From assembly GCF_902826915.1 (NCBI RefSeq), contig NZ_CADEGP010000011.1, positions 1 to 54,903 on the forward strand: a stretch of DNA of 54,903 nt. The letters run 5' to 3'. Position 1 is the stretch's first letter; every line of letters starts with the position of its first letter. The translations under genes and the position numbers were made by a program. Source of the DNA: an uncultured Nitrosomonas sp. (GTDB lineage: Bacteria > Pseudomonadota > Gammaproteobacteria > Burkholderiales > Nitrosomonadaceae). The notes beneath the pieces are model-generated. The model saw only the letters and a program-made list of their open reading frames with translations. It searched no databases and was not told the DNA's origin. Below, in pieces: positions 25,401-33,792 of the stretch.

Positions 25401-27398
25401 CTAGCGTACCACGCCGCGTCTTAATAACTGCCAGGCTACCTTTAAGCCCCACAGAATAGGATGGCGGCGTAATTTCGGCGTGACTTCCACGCGCACACCG
25501 GTATGCCGTTCAATTTTCCATGCGGCATAATCTACGCTATTACTAAATGTTAGTGTAGCTTTGGATAAGCGCAGGATGGAAAGGATTCTTCCCTGCCAGC
25601 GACGCCAACGCCAATGCCATAACGCCCGTTGCTGCATTTCTGGTGTGGTTAGACAGCGATATTTCCCATTGTCTTGTTTTTCTAATATTCCTTCCAGCAT
25701 GGGGCTCGCGACATCGGTCAGACGGGTAAATGCATCCAGGTTAGTTTGGGCCAGATGGCGTGCGCGTGTCTCCCGCTCAGCACGTAATTCAGCTGCATAG
25801 GTGAGCATCAGGCAGCGAGTCCAAATTTCTTCAACATTAATGATGCCAGCGTCGATCGTTACGACACCTGATTTCAGGAAATTAATCACAGCATGGGCTT
25901 GTGCTACATAGAGACGTTCCCGTACGGCATCATCACGAAAATACAGCATTCTCGATGGCTGCGCGAAGCGCGCCCAGATATACGGATGAAACCAGAATTG
26001 CGCGCCACGTTCGAAATCCTTGGTTGAAATAACGGCGTATTTGGCGCGTAATGTGCGTTCTTGATACGGTACTTCGAGATAAAAAACATTGGGTGCCAGC
26101 CAAGTGTTTAAATTGGCTAAATATCGCTCGGGATAAGCTTGGTAGTAGCTGTTAACGATGACATACAAATCGACAATACCTTCGTCCAGACTGACAGCGG
26201 AATGCAGGCAGGATCCATAAAGCATTACGGCATCCAGTGATTTACCGAAACGCATCGTAAGGGAATCTATCAAAGGTACAAGATCAGGTGATGTTTCCTT
26301 GTTGTTTTCCCAAGAAACTTCGTTAATCAGCCGAATGGGTAGTTGTTGGGTGGACAGTGGTGTAGAAGAGATCATGGTGCTAGCGGTGTCCTTGAGTACT
26401 AAAAATGTAATGGGATTAGTTGCGGTAATTCGCAGGGGATTCTGTGTATTGATTGATTGATACAATTCGCCGTCCACAATGTATTCATCATTCATGTGTA
26501 CAGTCAAAGCGGAGGTGTTATGGCTATAGTAGCCATCTTTTTCCTGTAGCACCTTCCCTCCACCCGAAAGTAGCGGCCACAATGATCGCCACAAGCGCTT
26601 GGATTGCTGATCAACCCATGTTGCATGGAGTGGTTCTGATTCTTCGCCCCAATAGGGACGGATATTGAGCAACAGACAGTCCAATGCACTGACGAGTGCA
26701 AATAAATAGGTGCCCTGGTGAATCCGACCATTTGCTTCCGTCATTGTCATTTTGACAGGCATCCACTCCTTTTGCTGGCGGCCTAGTATCATTCCGGTAA
26801 TGATGCCGACAAGGGATCGTAGCATAATCAGGAAGGTAAAAATGCTACCGGTGATTCCGATTTGCTTTACCGAGCTGCGCGAAAATTTGACGCCGCGTGC
26901 GACCAGTCCAGCGGCAAAGAACATGCCGTAAATGGGGTTTGTTCCTGTTTGCTCGATACGCAACACCGGGCGTTGTACCAGTTTGGGCACGGTTGGTTCG
27001 AGCAGATAGTCATGCAATTGCCGGATGATTTTTTCCGGTTTACCACGGACTCCAAGATCCAGCGGTGTCATGTTGGTGGTTCCGCCAGGAACAATCATGA
27101 TGAGTGGCCATTGTTCAGGTGGCAGTGACGTGAATAGATGACCGAAAATAGCGTGTGTGGTGCCGTCTCCTGCAACGATGATCAGCAAGTCTATTTTTAC
27201 TCGGATGAACTGATTAATCGCAGTTTTAAAACCGGGAGCATCGCTGGCTTCATATATGAGAATACTTGGTATTGTCTCCAATGCTTGCCGGATGGCTAGG
27301 CTGTGTTTACGTACTTGACCGCCCATAGGGTTAAGTAGGCAACCGACCTTGGCTGTTCCGGCTGTTATGCGATCAATCCGCGATTGTAAAGTCATCAA
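25401..27398 (-). CDS. Lipid kinase (DAGK/LCB5-like) fused to a Tam41-like nucleotidyltransferase domain (665 aa)
   Basis: Residues about 15-335 form a diacylglycerol/sphingosine-kinase-type catalytic domain: CLLNPMGG (20-27), VAGDGTTHAI (75-84) with the GGDGT-like loop, and VPGGTTNM (103-110). Residues about 375-620 form a second domain with YGSCLHSAV (394-402), VDLYVIV and RAKYAVISTKDFERG, followed by WARFAQPSRM, a pattern like the mitochondrial CDP-diacylglycerol synthase Tam41. If so, one protein would phosphorylate a lipid alcohol and then activate it with CTP. The next upstream gene is a CDP-alcohol phosphatidyltransferase, 23 bases away. The kinase assignment is firm, the Tam41 likeness moderate, the substrate unknown. 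Confidence 0.7.
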   Translation of the reverse strand: MMTLQSRIDRITAGTAKVGCLLNPMGGQVRKHSLAIRQALETIPSILIYEASDAPGFKTAINQFIRVKIDLLIIVAGDGTTHAIFGHLFTSLPPEQWPLIMIVPGGTTNMTPLDLGVRGKPEKIIRQLHDYLLEPTVPKLVQRPVLRIEQTGTNPIYGMFFAAGLVARGVKFSRSSVKQIGITGSIFTFLIMLRSLVGIITGMILGRQQKEWMPVKMTMTEANGRIHQGTYLFALVSALDCLLLNIRPYWGEESEPLHATWVDQQSKRLWRSLWPLLSGGGKVLQEKDGYYSHNTSALTVHMNDEYIVDGELYQSINTQNPLRITATNPITFLVLKDTASTMISSTPLSTQQLPIRLINEVSWENNKETSPDLVPLIDSLTMRFGKSLDAVMLYGSCLHSAVSLDEGIVDLYVIVNSYYQAYPERYLANLNTWLAPNVFYLEVPYQERTLRAKYAVISTKDFERGAQFWFHPYIWARFAQPSRMLYFRDDAVRERLYVAQAHAVINFLKSGVVTIDAGIINVEEIWTRCLMLTYAAELRAERETRARHLAQTNLDAFTRLTDVASPMLEGILEKQDNGKYRCLTTPEMQQRALWHWRWRRWQGRILSILRLSKATLTFSNSVDYAAWKIERHTGVRVEVTPKLRRHPILWGLKVAWQLLRRGVVR

Positions 27399-27421
27399 GT
27401 GTTGTTGTAAGTCGTTAAATT

Positions 27422-28654
27422 TCAGGATAGCGGGAACGGTTTCCTGAGATCAATCGGGGCGCGCGTAAAAATTCTGACAGCGAGTATTTCCCGGTCACGT
27501 GTTGGATCGACATCCTGTAACCAGGATTTCAGTGTTCCTTCTGCATTTTTGGTTCGCCAAGCTATTAGCACGCGCCATGCGAGAAACACGGTCGAAATCA
27601 AGTGCCAGAACACGACCAGGTACAATCCGATATCCGGACGATCAACCCACCAACCATAGCTAAGAAAGAGTAGATTGGGGTTGCGTCGGGCTGTAATCAA
27701 GCGATTAAATGAATCCAGTTTTTGCCAGATAAACATATCAAACGGCGCTAACCATAGTTGAAAGGTGCCTTCGCACAATCGTCCGCCGATATAACCTAGA
27801 AACATCAGTGCCATGAAAATTTCCAGACCGGGAATAGCTGTTTGTGTCCCCGCTAATCCCGCTCCCCATGCCAGGTACCATAACGGTGGATGGACAATAT
27901 CCAGGCCGTGATCCAGGACGTCTCCAATACGGCTTGAAGTGACTGTGACCCGTGCCAATTTTCCATCGACTGTATCGAGGAAAGTCATGAGCCATCCCAT
28001 CAACAATCCAATGCCGAAGAACCCCGCCCAGAATGCCAGCCCGGTTAGAATGGCAAGTACGATGCTGAGATACGTTACGTGATTAGGTTGCCAGCCCCGG
28101 CGCACGCAAAAATGTGTAGTCCAGTATGCCGGTAATGGCCAAATCCATTTAGTAACGAGATCGGTGACACCTTTGTATGATCCGGAGAATAGTTCTTTTT
28201 CCAGTAATGAGCGATTCTCCTCGCTGATAGACAGTATGTACGGTGGGTCTTTCTTTTTTAGATTCTGTTGAAAGTCAATTTTCAAATCATTTAAATCAAT
28301 TCGTGGCATGGTCAGCAACACGAATTTATAATTTTGACTTTTGTTATTGTTAAGATTTTTAAGTAACCGCGATGCCTGGTTACCATCGGTGCGTATCGCA
28401 GCCGGGCAGCCTTCTTCACTGTATAAAGCGATTCTCTTATCCAGTCCGAGCAATGCCGAAAGCACGCGTGCATCAAACAGGAAGTTGGCATTCAGGAATA
28501 ATGCATTGGCATGCATGGGGATTTTCTCGACATCATCGACAAGAGTGACTTGTTCGTGTGCTTTCAGCATGCGTTGCAAACGTTCGCGCCCTGTTAATCC
28601 CCAAATGGTTATTTGATTGTCACCGAAAATATGAATATAGGTTGAAATCGGCAT
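27422..28654 (-). CDS. CDP-alcohol phosphatidyltransferase with an N-terminal nucleotidyltransferase-like domain (410 aa)
   Basis: The catalytic signature DxxDGxxARx8GxxxDxxxD is complete: Asp227, Asp230, Gly231, Ala234-Arg235, Gly244, Asp248 and Asp252. Several membrane helices flank it (YLSIVLAILTGLAFWAGFF; LEIFMALMFLGYI; IGLYLVVFWHLISTVFLAW). Residues 1-150 are soluble and look like a degenerate sugar-nucleotidyltransferase fold (IWGLTGRERLQRML, ANFLFDARVL), an arrangement like the archaeal-type inositol-phosphate cytidylyltransferase/synthase fusions. It should join a CDP-activated lipid or polyol to an alcohol in the inner membrane. Being in one operon with the lipid-kinase fusion suggests successive steps. 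Confidence 0.8.
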   Translation of the reverse strand: MPISTYIHIFGDNQITIWGLTGRERLQRMLKAHEQVTLVDDVEKIPMHANALFLNANFLFDARVLSALLGLDKRIALYSEEGCPAAIRTDGNQASRLLKNLNNNKSQNYKFVLLTMPRIDLNDLKIDFQQNLKKKDPPYILSISEENRSLLEKELFSGSYKGVTDLVTKWIWPLPAYWTTHFCVRRGWQPNHVTYLSIVLAILTGLAFWAGFFGIGLLMGWLMTFLDTVDGKLARVTVTSSRIGDVLDHGLDIVHPPLWYLAWGAGLAGTQTAIPGLEIFMALMFLGYIGGRLCEGTFQLWLAPFDMFIWQKLDSFNRLITARRNPNLLFLSYGWWVDRPDIGLYLVVFWHLISTVFLAWRVLIAWRTKNAEGTLKSWLQDVDPTRDREILAVRIFTRAPIDLRKPFPLS

Positions 28655-28756
28655 ATGGTGTGGTGTAATAGTTATTGGGTTGTATGTTTATAAGTATCTT
28701 TCAGCTAAATGTTTTTTGGTCGCCAACGGATCAAAAATTATTCTTGATCAATAGAA

Positions 28757-30121
28757 TTAGCCTACCTGTATATCTGCATTGGCATATTTAATATGTTTTT
28801 TCTTCGGAGTGGCTAGAAAATACGCGAAAGTTAGTGGTCCTACACGACCAACGATCATCATAAATATAATCAATATCTGCCCTCCCAGGCTCAACTGAGC
28901 GGTTAGTCCTCTGGATAAACCTACAGTGCTGAGTGCGGATACTGCCTCGAAAGCAATGTCAATAAACGGTGCTTTTTCAATTGCAGTCAATATAAAAATT
29001 CCAATAAATATTATGATAATAGATACAATTGCTAGTGCTAACGCTTTCATGACCTGTCGTTGCGGTATAGTACGTTGCAATATAACCACCTCATCTCTAC
29101 GACGCAGGAAGGTATAAGTGGCCATTATTAAGACCACAAATGTACCTATTTTAAGTCCACTGGCGGTGCTTAATGAGCCCCCGCCGATAAACATTAACAA
29201 GATCATCAGTGTTGTTGTGGCATTAGTCAAGTCTTCGATAGCTAGGGTATTAAAACCTGCTGTCCGAGGTGTTACCGCCTGAAACCAAGAGGCTATTGCT
29301 TGATCGGTGATAGACAAATGGCCTAATGTTGCTGGGTTTTGAGCTTCGAGAATCCAGATAAGTACAAATCCAGAGAAATTTATAATTAATGTGCTGATTA
29401 ATACAATTTTGCTATTCACGCTTAGCTTATGCCACTTCTTTTGTGTTTTGATATCTATCAATACCAGAAAACCAATGCCGCCAATAATAAAAAGTGCGGT
29501 GATTACTAAGTTGACCGATAAATTGTCAAAATAAAGCATAAGACTATTACTATTTAGCGCAAAGCCAGCATTATTAAATGCTGAGATTGTATAAAAAAAT
29601 GCATGGTAGGCAGCTTTGCCTAGTCCCAAGTCATCTATCCAAATTACAGCTAGCAATATAAACCCGACTAATTCGATTAACAAAGAGTAAATCAATACAT
29701 ATTTCGCAGTGTGAGCAACTTTTTCCAGACTGGTTTGATTAAATGCTTCTTGCGCAATCATTTGTTGGCCAATTCCAAGTTTTGTACCTAAACTTAATAC
29801 CGCAACAATTGCAAAAGTCATGAAGCTCAGTCCTCCTACTTGAATCAGCAGTGCAATGACGATTTGGCCAAATAACGTAAAATGGGTGCCTGTATCGAGA
29901 ACTACCAAACCCGTAACTGTCACTGCTGAAGTTGCAGTAAATATAGACTGTAACCAACTGGTTTCAGCATGCGTAGCGAATGGTAGTTTTAGTAGTAGGG
30001 AGCCGATTGCGATGAGCAAAATGAATCCGAAAAATAGAGCAGCTGGAGGACTAATGTTAAATACGTATTTTTTTGCTGCAGATATTTTGTAAGGCGAAAC
30101 ATGGGGGTCCCATAGTTTCAT
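28757..30121 (-). CDS. ktrB: Potassium transporter membrane subunit, TrkH/KtrB family (454 aa)
   Basis: The protein imports K+ through four pore-loop repeats. Recognisable elements are the N-terminal PPAALFFGFILLIAIGSLLL helix, TVTGLVVLDTG (first filter region), SAFNNAGF, TPRTAGFN and STVGLSRGL (the later filter loops). About eight to ten membrane helices are visible. The length of 454 is nearer KtrB than TrkH. The gene starts two bases after the stop of the regulatory subunit gene, so both are one operon. Confidence 0.93.
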   Translation of the reverse strand: MKLWDPHVSPYKISAAKKYVFNISPPAALFFGFILLIAIGSLLLKLPFATHAETSWLQSIFTATSAVTVTGLVVLDTGTHFTLFGQIVIALLIQVGGLSFMTFAIVAVLSLGTKLGIGQQMIAQEAFNQTSLEKVAHTAKYVLIYSLLIELVGFILLAVIWIDDLGLGKAAYHAFFYTISAFNNAGFALNSNSLMLYFDNLSVNLVITALFIIGGIGFLVLIDIKTQKKWHKLSVNSKIVLISTLIINFSGFVLIWILEAQNPATLGHLSITDQAIASWFQAVTPRTAGFNTLAIEDLTNATTTLMILLMFIGGGSLSTASGLKIGTFVVLIMATYTFLRRRDEVVILQRTIPQRQVMKALALAIVSIIIIFIGIFILTAIEKAPFIDIAFEAVSALSTVGLSRGLTAQLSLGGQILIIFMMIVGRVGPLTFAYFLATPKKKHIKYANADIQVG

Positions 30122-30123
30122 GA

Positions 30124-30777
30124 TTAAGCTAGCCTTGGTGCGATTGTTTTAAGCGCATTTAATGATCCTGCTAATACGAGAGAGTCATCTGTTTCCAAGA
30201 TAAAGCTCGGTTCAATCAGCTTAAAGATGGTTTTTTTTCGCCGCACGAATAAAGGATCGATAGAGTCTTTAACTCCTCTTAGCAATTCTGTAATTGATAT
30301 GCCCTTACATTGCTCAGTTATTTTAATTTCAACTACATATAAACTATGACCAATCGGCATGTACTGGTTTACCATAGGGTAACTGAGCGATTGAGCCACT
30401 TTCATGCCTATTTCTTCTTCAGGATGGATGATTCGGGAAACTCCGATTCTGGAGAGTATGGTATGGTGTGGTTTTGAAGTGGCTTTGACCCAAATTTCTT
30501 TGATGTCCATGCTTTTGAGCAGCAGTACACACAATATGCTGGCTTCCAGACTTTCTCCAATTGCTACCAGTGCGGCATCACAGGTTATTATGTTCATATC
30601 CTTAAGCGCGTGTTCGTCCGTTGCGTCTGCTACTGCGGCAAGGGTCAATTGATCTGCTATTTGATTCACAATTTTCGCGTTAATATCCACGCCTATTACT
30701 GAATGACCAAGGCGCATTAATTCCAGCGATGCCGCTGAACCAAACCGACCCAAACCTATTACCGCAAAGTGTCCCAT
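30124..30777 (-). CDS. ktrA: Potassium transporter regulatory subunit, TrkA/KtrA (217 aa)
   Basis: This is a single RCK unit: an N-terminal Rossmann fold that binds nucleotide (MGHFAVIGLGRFGSAASLEL, the GxGxxG loop at 8-13, and the acidic end VIGVDIN) and a C-terminal RCK-C domain (about 140-217). Rings of this protein gate KtrB in response to ATP/ADP or related nucleotides. Length and single-unit form fit KtrA rather than the double-unit TrkA of enterobacteria. Confidence 0.93.
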   Translation of the reverse strand: MGHFAVIGLGRFGSAASLELMRLGHSVIGVDINAKIVNQIADQLTLAAVADATDEHALKDMNIITCDAALVAIGESLEASILCVLLLKSMDIKEIWVKATSKPHHTILSRIGVSRIIHPEEEIGMKVAQSLSYPMVNQYMPIGHSLYVVEIKITEQCKGISITELLRGVKDSIDPLFVRRKKTIFKLIEPSFILETDDSLVLAGSLNALKTIAPRLA

Positions 30778-30842
30778 TTTTTCGTATTTGTGTAGTCTTA
30801 AGATTGCATCTTGGTGTGCTGTTTTCTACTAAAGTTTTTGGA

Positions 30843-31901
30843 TCAATGAGTTTTACGTAGCCATAGATTTGCTACCATAATCATAGTAAAACCAGGCGCC
30901 AATGCAATCAGCGCTGGGTTTAATTGCAATATCAGCCCCGTATTTGCAATAATTTGATCGATTAAATAAACTGCAATACCAATCAACGAAGCAAATACTA
31001 GTTTGTTACTTAAACCGCTGCGAATCGATCCGAAAACAAAAGGAATGGATAATAACAGCATTGCGATGGTCATTAGCACACTACCGATTTTCCGCCATAG
31101 TGCTAGTGCGTAAGAATCTGCGTCCTGGCCGGTGCTGCGAAGAAATTCAACATGCCGGAACAACTCAAGTGGCGACAGACTTTCTGGTGGTTTGGTCAGT
31201 GTGGCGATGTCTTCCGGGCTGACAAAAGAAGCCCAGTTTAAAGTGTTATGACGAATGGCCGAGATTTGGTTGTTTTCGAAAGTTCTGACAATAACATTGC
31301 TAAGTTCCCAGGTTTCATTGTCAACAATCTCTGCGGTTTGAGCCTGGATATGTGCGGCTAAAAAATCCTCTTGATCCAGTTGCAAGATTTCAATATCGGC
31401 TGCTTTTTTATTGTGGATGATTTGACCGATGCGCAGAATATTCTTCTCATTGCGGGTCCAGATTCCCAGGTTTCCGCCGAGTTCAGCACTTTGTTCCAGT
31501 GCAATAGCTCGATAAGTAATTGCTTTTTGTTGTAGTTGCGGTGCAACAAATTGTTCTAAAATGGCAACGCCCAGCAAGAGTAAAATACCGATACTTAAAG
31601 GTGCGATGCTAATGCGCCAGGGAGAAAGTCCAGCAACTCGCATGGCAATCAATTCTGAATGTATCGCTAGTTTTCCAAGTGCCGAGACAGTGCCTAATAA
31701 AGCCACGAAAGGGGCGATCTGAATAAATCTGCGTGGCAACAGCATAGCGGTATAGAGAAATGCATCACTAATACGATAAGTGCCTCTACCTACATCATCT
31801 AATTCCTCCAGTAAGTCAAAGAAACTGAAAAGCGGCAATAATACAGCGATGGCAATCAAGAAGCCGATAAAAACTTGAATTGAGATATATCGATAAATCA
31901 T
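30843..31901 (-). CDS. lptG: LPS export ABC transporter permease LptG (352 aa)
   Basis: One of two permeases of the LptB2FG complex that extracts LPS from the inner membrane. Six membrane helices are visible, three at each end (VFIGFLIAIAVLLPLFSFF; FVALLGTVSALGKLA; LIALAPGFTMIMVANLW), with a periplasmic beta-jellyroll between them. LLPRRFIQIAPFVALLGT and LALWRKIGSVLMTIAMLLL are family hallmarks. Its start shares one base with the lptF stop. It is the last gene of an overlapping four-gene operon that begins with the GNAT-like gene. Confidence 0.94.
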   Translation of the reverse strand: MIYRYISIQVFIGFLIAIAVLLPLFSFFDLLEELDDVGRGTYRISDAFLYTAMLLPRRFIQIAPFVALLGTVSALGKLAIHSELIAMRVAGLSPWRISIAPLSIGILLLLGVAILEQFVAPQLQQKAITYRAIALEQSAELGGNLGIWTRNEKNILRIGQIIHNKKAADIEILQLDQEDFLAAHIQAQTAEIVDNETWELSNVIVRTFENNQISAIRHNTLNWASFVSPEDIATLTKPPESLSPLELFRHVEFLRSTGQDADSYALALWRKIGSVLMTIAMLLLSIPFVFGSIRSGLSNKLVFASLIGIAVYLIDQIIANTGLILQLNPALIALAPGFTMIMVANLWLRKTH

Positions 31902-32983
31902 TATTCCGGGCGCGATAATTGTTTTTGTCTAACAATCAGGGCATAAAGGATAAGCGCAAGAAGCATGAGCAGCTCTAGCCACCATACACCGGGTATGCTG
32001 CCAACAGTTTCTTGTTCAACCCAGGTTTTTGCTAACCCGCTTAGATTGTAGTATGCGGCGAAAATCAAAGCAGCAATGAGATAGGTTTTCTCCGTTTTAT
32101 CTTGACGTGGAGCAGCGGCGCGAATAAAAGTTAAGGCAATCAGTGCCAGTAGTATGGTAGCCAGCGGACGTGAGATACGCCATTGTAACTCTGCGATATC
32201 ACGCGGCAGATCGGACTCCCACAGTGTTCTTGTCGCGGCTGCTTTGCGCCGGTAATTCATAACAAAATCATTATCGATGAAATACATCAATTTTCTGAAC
32301 TGAATGACATCATCAGTGCTGGCCGTGTTGGTTAATTGGTAAATGACGCCCTCTGATAACTGAATGTGCGGTCTATCGTCTTCAGTTGTTGGTTTAATCT
32401 GTCGAGCTTGCTTAGCAATGACGATTTCACTGACATCAGGTTTCTTGATGTAGTGAAAAATATTTTGCATTTGTTTATTGCTATCATCTTTATTACGCAC
32501 ATAAATGACTCTGCCACTTTTTTCGCTACCATAAAACCGTCCGGCTTGGAACCGGTTAGTGTTGAGTTCCGCCTCGGCTTGTGCGTCGAGGACATAACTT
32601 TCTCCGTAGGCCCAAGGACGAACATACGATGACAGCATGCCGCTGATGATACCAATCGGTATAGCAACGGTCAGTACTGCAAGAACGATACGATTGCCGC
32701 TGATACCTACTGAACGGATAACATTCAGTTCTTGATCTTTGTTGAGTCTGCCTAAGCCAATAATGACTGAAATGTAGAGAGCAATGGGGATTAGCACTTC
32801 CAATGCGATTAGAGTTTTTAAAAAAACCAGTTTAATTAAACCGGCGATTCCTAATGTTTCTGTGACGGCTCCAGCTAGAAGCCTGGCGCTGCTGAAACTG
32901 GCGAACAATCCGATCAGAATGAGAATGACTACCGTGAACGGTAGCATTATTTCCCGTGCAATGTAGCGCTCGATTAATTTCAT
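31901..32983 (-). CDS. lptF: LPS export ABC transporter permease LptF (360 aa)
   Basis: The partner permease of LptG. It starts MKLIERYIAREIMLPF, as usual for LptF, has helices in IAGLIKLVFLKTLIALEVL and LYISVIIGLGRL, a periplasmic domain with RVIYVRNKDDSN, and a C-terminal helical block starting at EWRISRPL-like ELQWRISRPLATILLAL. The start overlaps the preceding nucleotidyltransferase gene by 4 bases, so their translation is coupled. This coupling to two lipid-modifying-type genes is unusual. Confidence 0.94.
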   Translation of the reverse strand: MKLIERYIAREIMLPFTVVILILIGLFASFSSARLLAGAVTETLGIAGLIKLVFLKTLIALEVLIPIALYISVIIGLGRLNKDQELNVIRSVGISGNRIVLAVLTVAIPIGIISGMLSSYVRPWAYGESYVLDAQAEAELNTNRFQAGRFYGSEKSGRVIYVRNKDDSNKQMQNIFHYIKKPDVSEIVIAKQARQIKPTTEDDRPHIQLSEGVIYQLTNTASTDDVIQFRKLMYFIDNDFVMNYRRKAAATRTLWESDLPRDIAELQWRISRPLATILLALIALTFIRAAAPRQDKTEKTYLIAALIFAAYYNLSGLAKTWVEQETVGSIPGVWWLELLMLLALILYALIVRQKQLSRPE

Positions 32984-33792
32984 GAATCTGCTTTGAGTAT
33001 CGATTCAGCTAGCGCTAAGTCTTCGACTTTATCCACGTCTACTCCTGCGCGTGGGTCATCCTGCATAATTGCTTGTATGCTTACTCCTGATTTTTCCGAT
33101 ACGGCTGTTAAGGCCTGGTGCAAGGTTAAGGATCCGAATAAATAAGACAATACCGTTTTCAATCCCAGTACCTGTGCAATTAAGCGCCATGGGTATTTAC
33201 GTAAATCTTCTGCTTTGCGCCAGAATTTGACTATGGGACGACCTGATGGTTTGAAAGTAAATAGATTGCAGCCACAAAATCCACCGTCTCGTAGACGAAT
33301 TACAGTGCGCTTGGAATTTGGGAATGCAGCCGCAATAATGTTTTGATTGATTGCGCCGACTGTGGCATCACTTTTTGCTGCTAGTGATCTTTGCAAGAAA
33401 TTCTGCACAATGCTGGGTGTGAGCAGAGCGTGGTCGGCAGTGGTTAATAATACCGGTGTGTCGCTAGGTACTTGACTCAGGCCACTCTCAGTGCTGCGGC
33501 TGGGGGAGTCCAGATTGGGGAGCCAGCTTACTTGCCCTGAAGCGATGCGCTGTTTTAATTCCGGGCAATGGACGTGTAATGATTCCGGTGGGCCGCATAA
33601 AATGATGGTGGAGATTTGCTCACAAGCCATCAGCGTATCCAGAACACGGATAATCATCGGAATGCCATCAACCGGCGCAAAGGCTTTGCAGGCTGCGCCA
33701 GTATGTTGCGTGATAGGGTCCTTGCCGGTACGGTCAGCGGCTAGAACCAGCGCGACAAATTGCTGCGATGTCGGATTGGGTGCATTACTCAT
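32980..33792 (-). CDS. MobA-like nucleotidyltransferase (270 aa)
   Basis: The N-terminal signature of an NTP transferase with a GT-A fold is present in variant form: FVALVLAADRTGKDPI, then KAFAPVDGIPMIIRVLDTL, and a metal-binding-like LLTTADHALLTP. The second half contains FCGCNLFTF and AGVDVDKVEDLALAE. It should transfer a nucleotide to a phosphorylated sugar or polyol in the cytoplasm. Its coupling (ATGA overlaps on both sides) with a GNAT-like gene and lptF suggests it activates a head group or sugar for an envelope lipid, not molybdopterin. The substrate is not deducible. Confidence 0.8.
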   Translation of the reverse strand: MSNAPNPTSQQFVALVLAADRTGKDPITQHTGAACKAFAPVDGIPMIIRVLDTLMACEQISTIILCGPPESLHVHCPELKQRIASGQVSWLPNLDSPSRSTESGLSQVPSDTPVLLTTADHALLTPSIVQNFLQRSLAAKSDATVGAINQNIIAAAFPNSKRTVIRLRDGGFCGCNLFTFKPSGRPIVKFWRKAEDLRKYPWRLIAQVLGLKTVLSYLFGSLTLHQALTAVSEKSGVSIQAIMQDDPRAGVDVDKVEDLALAESILKADS

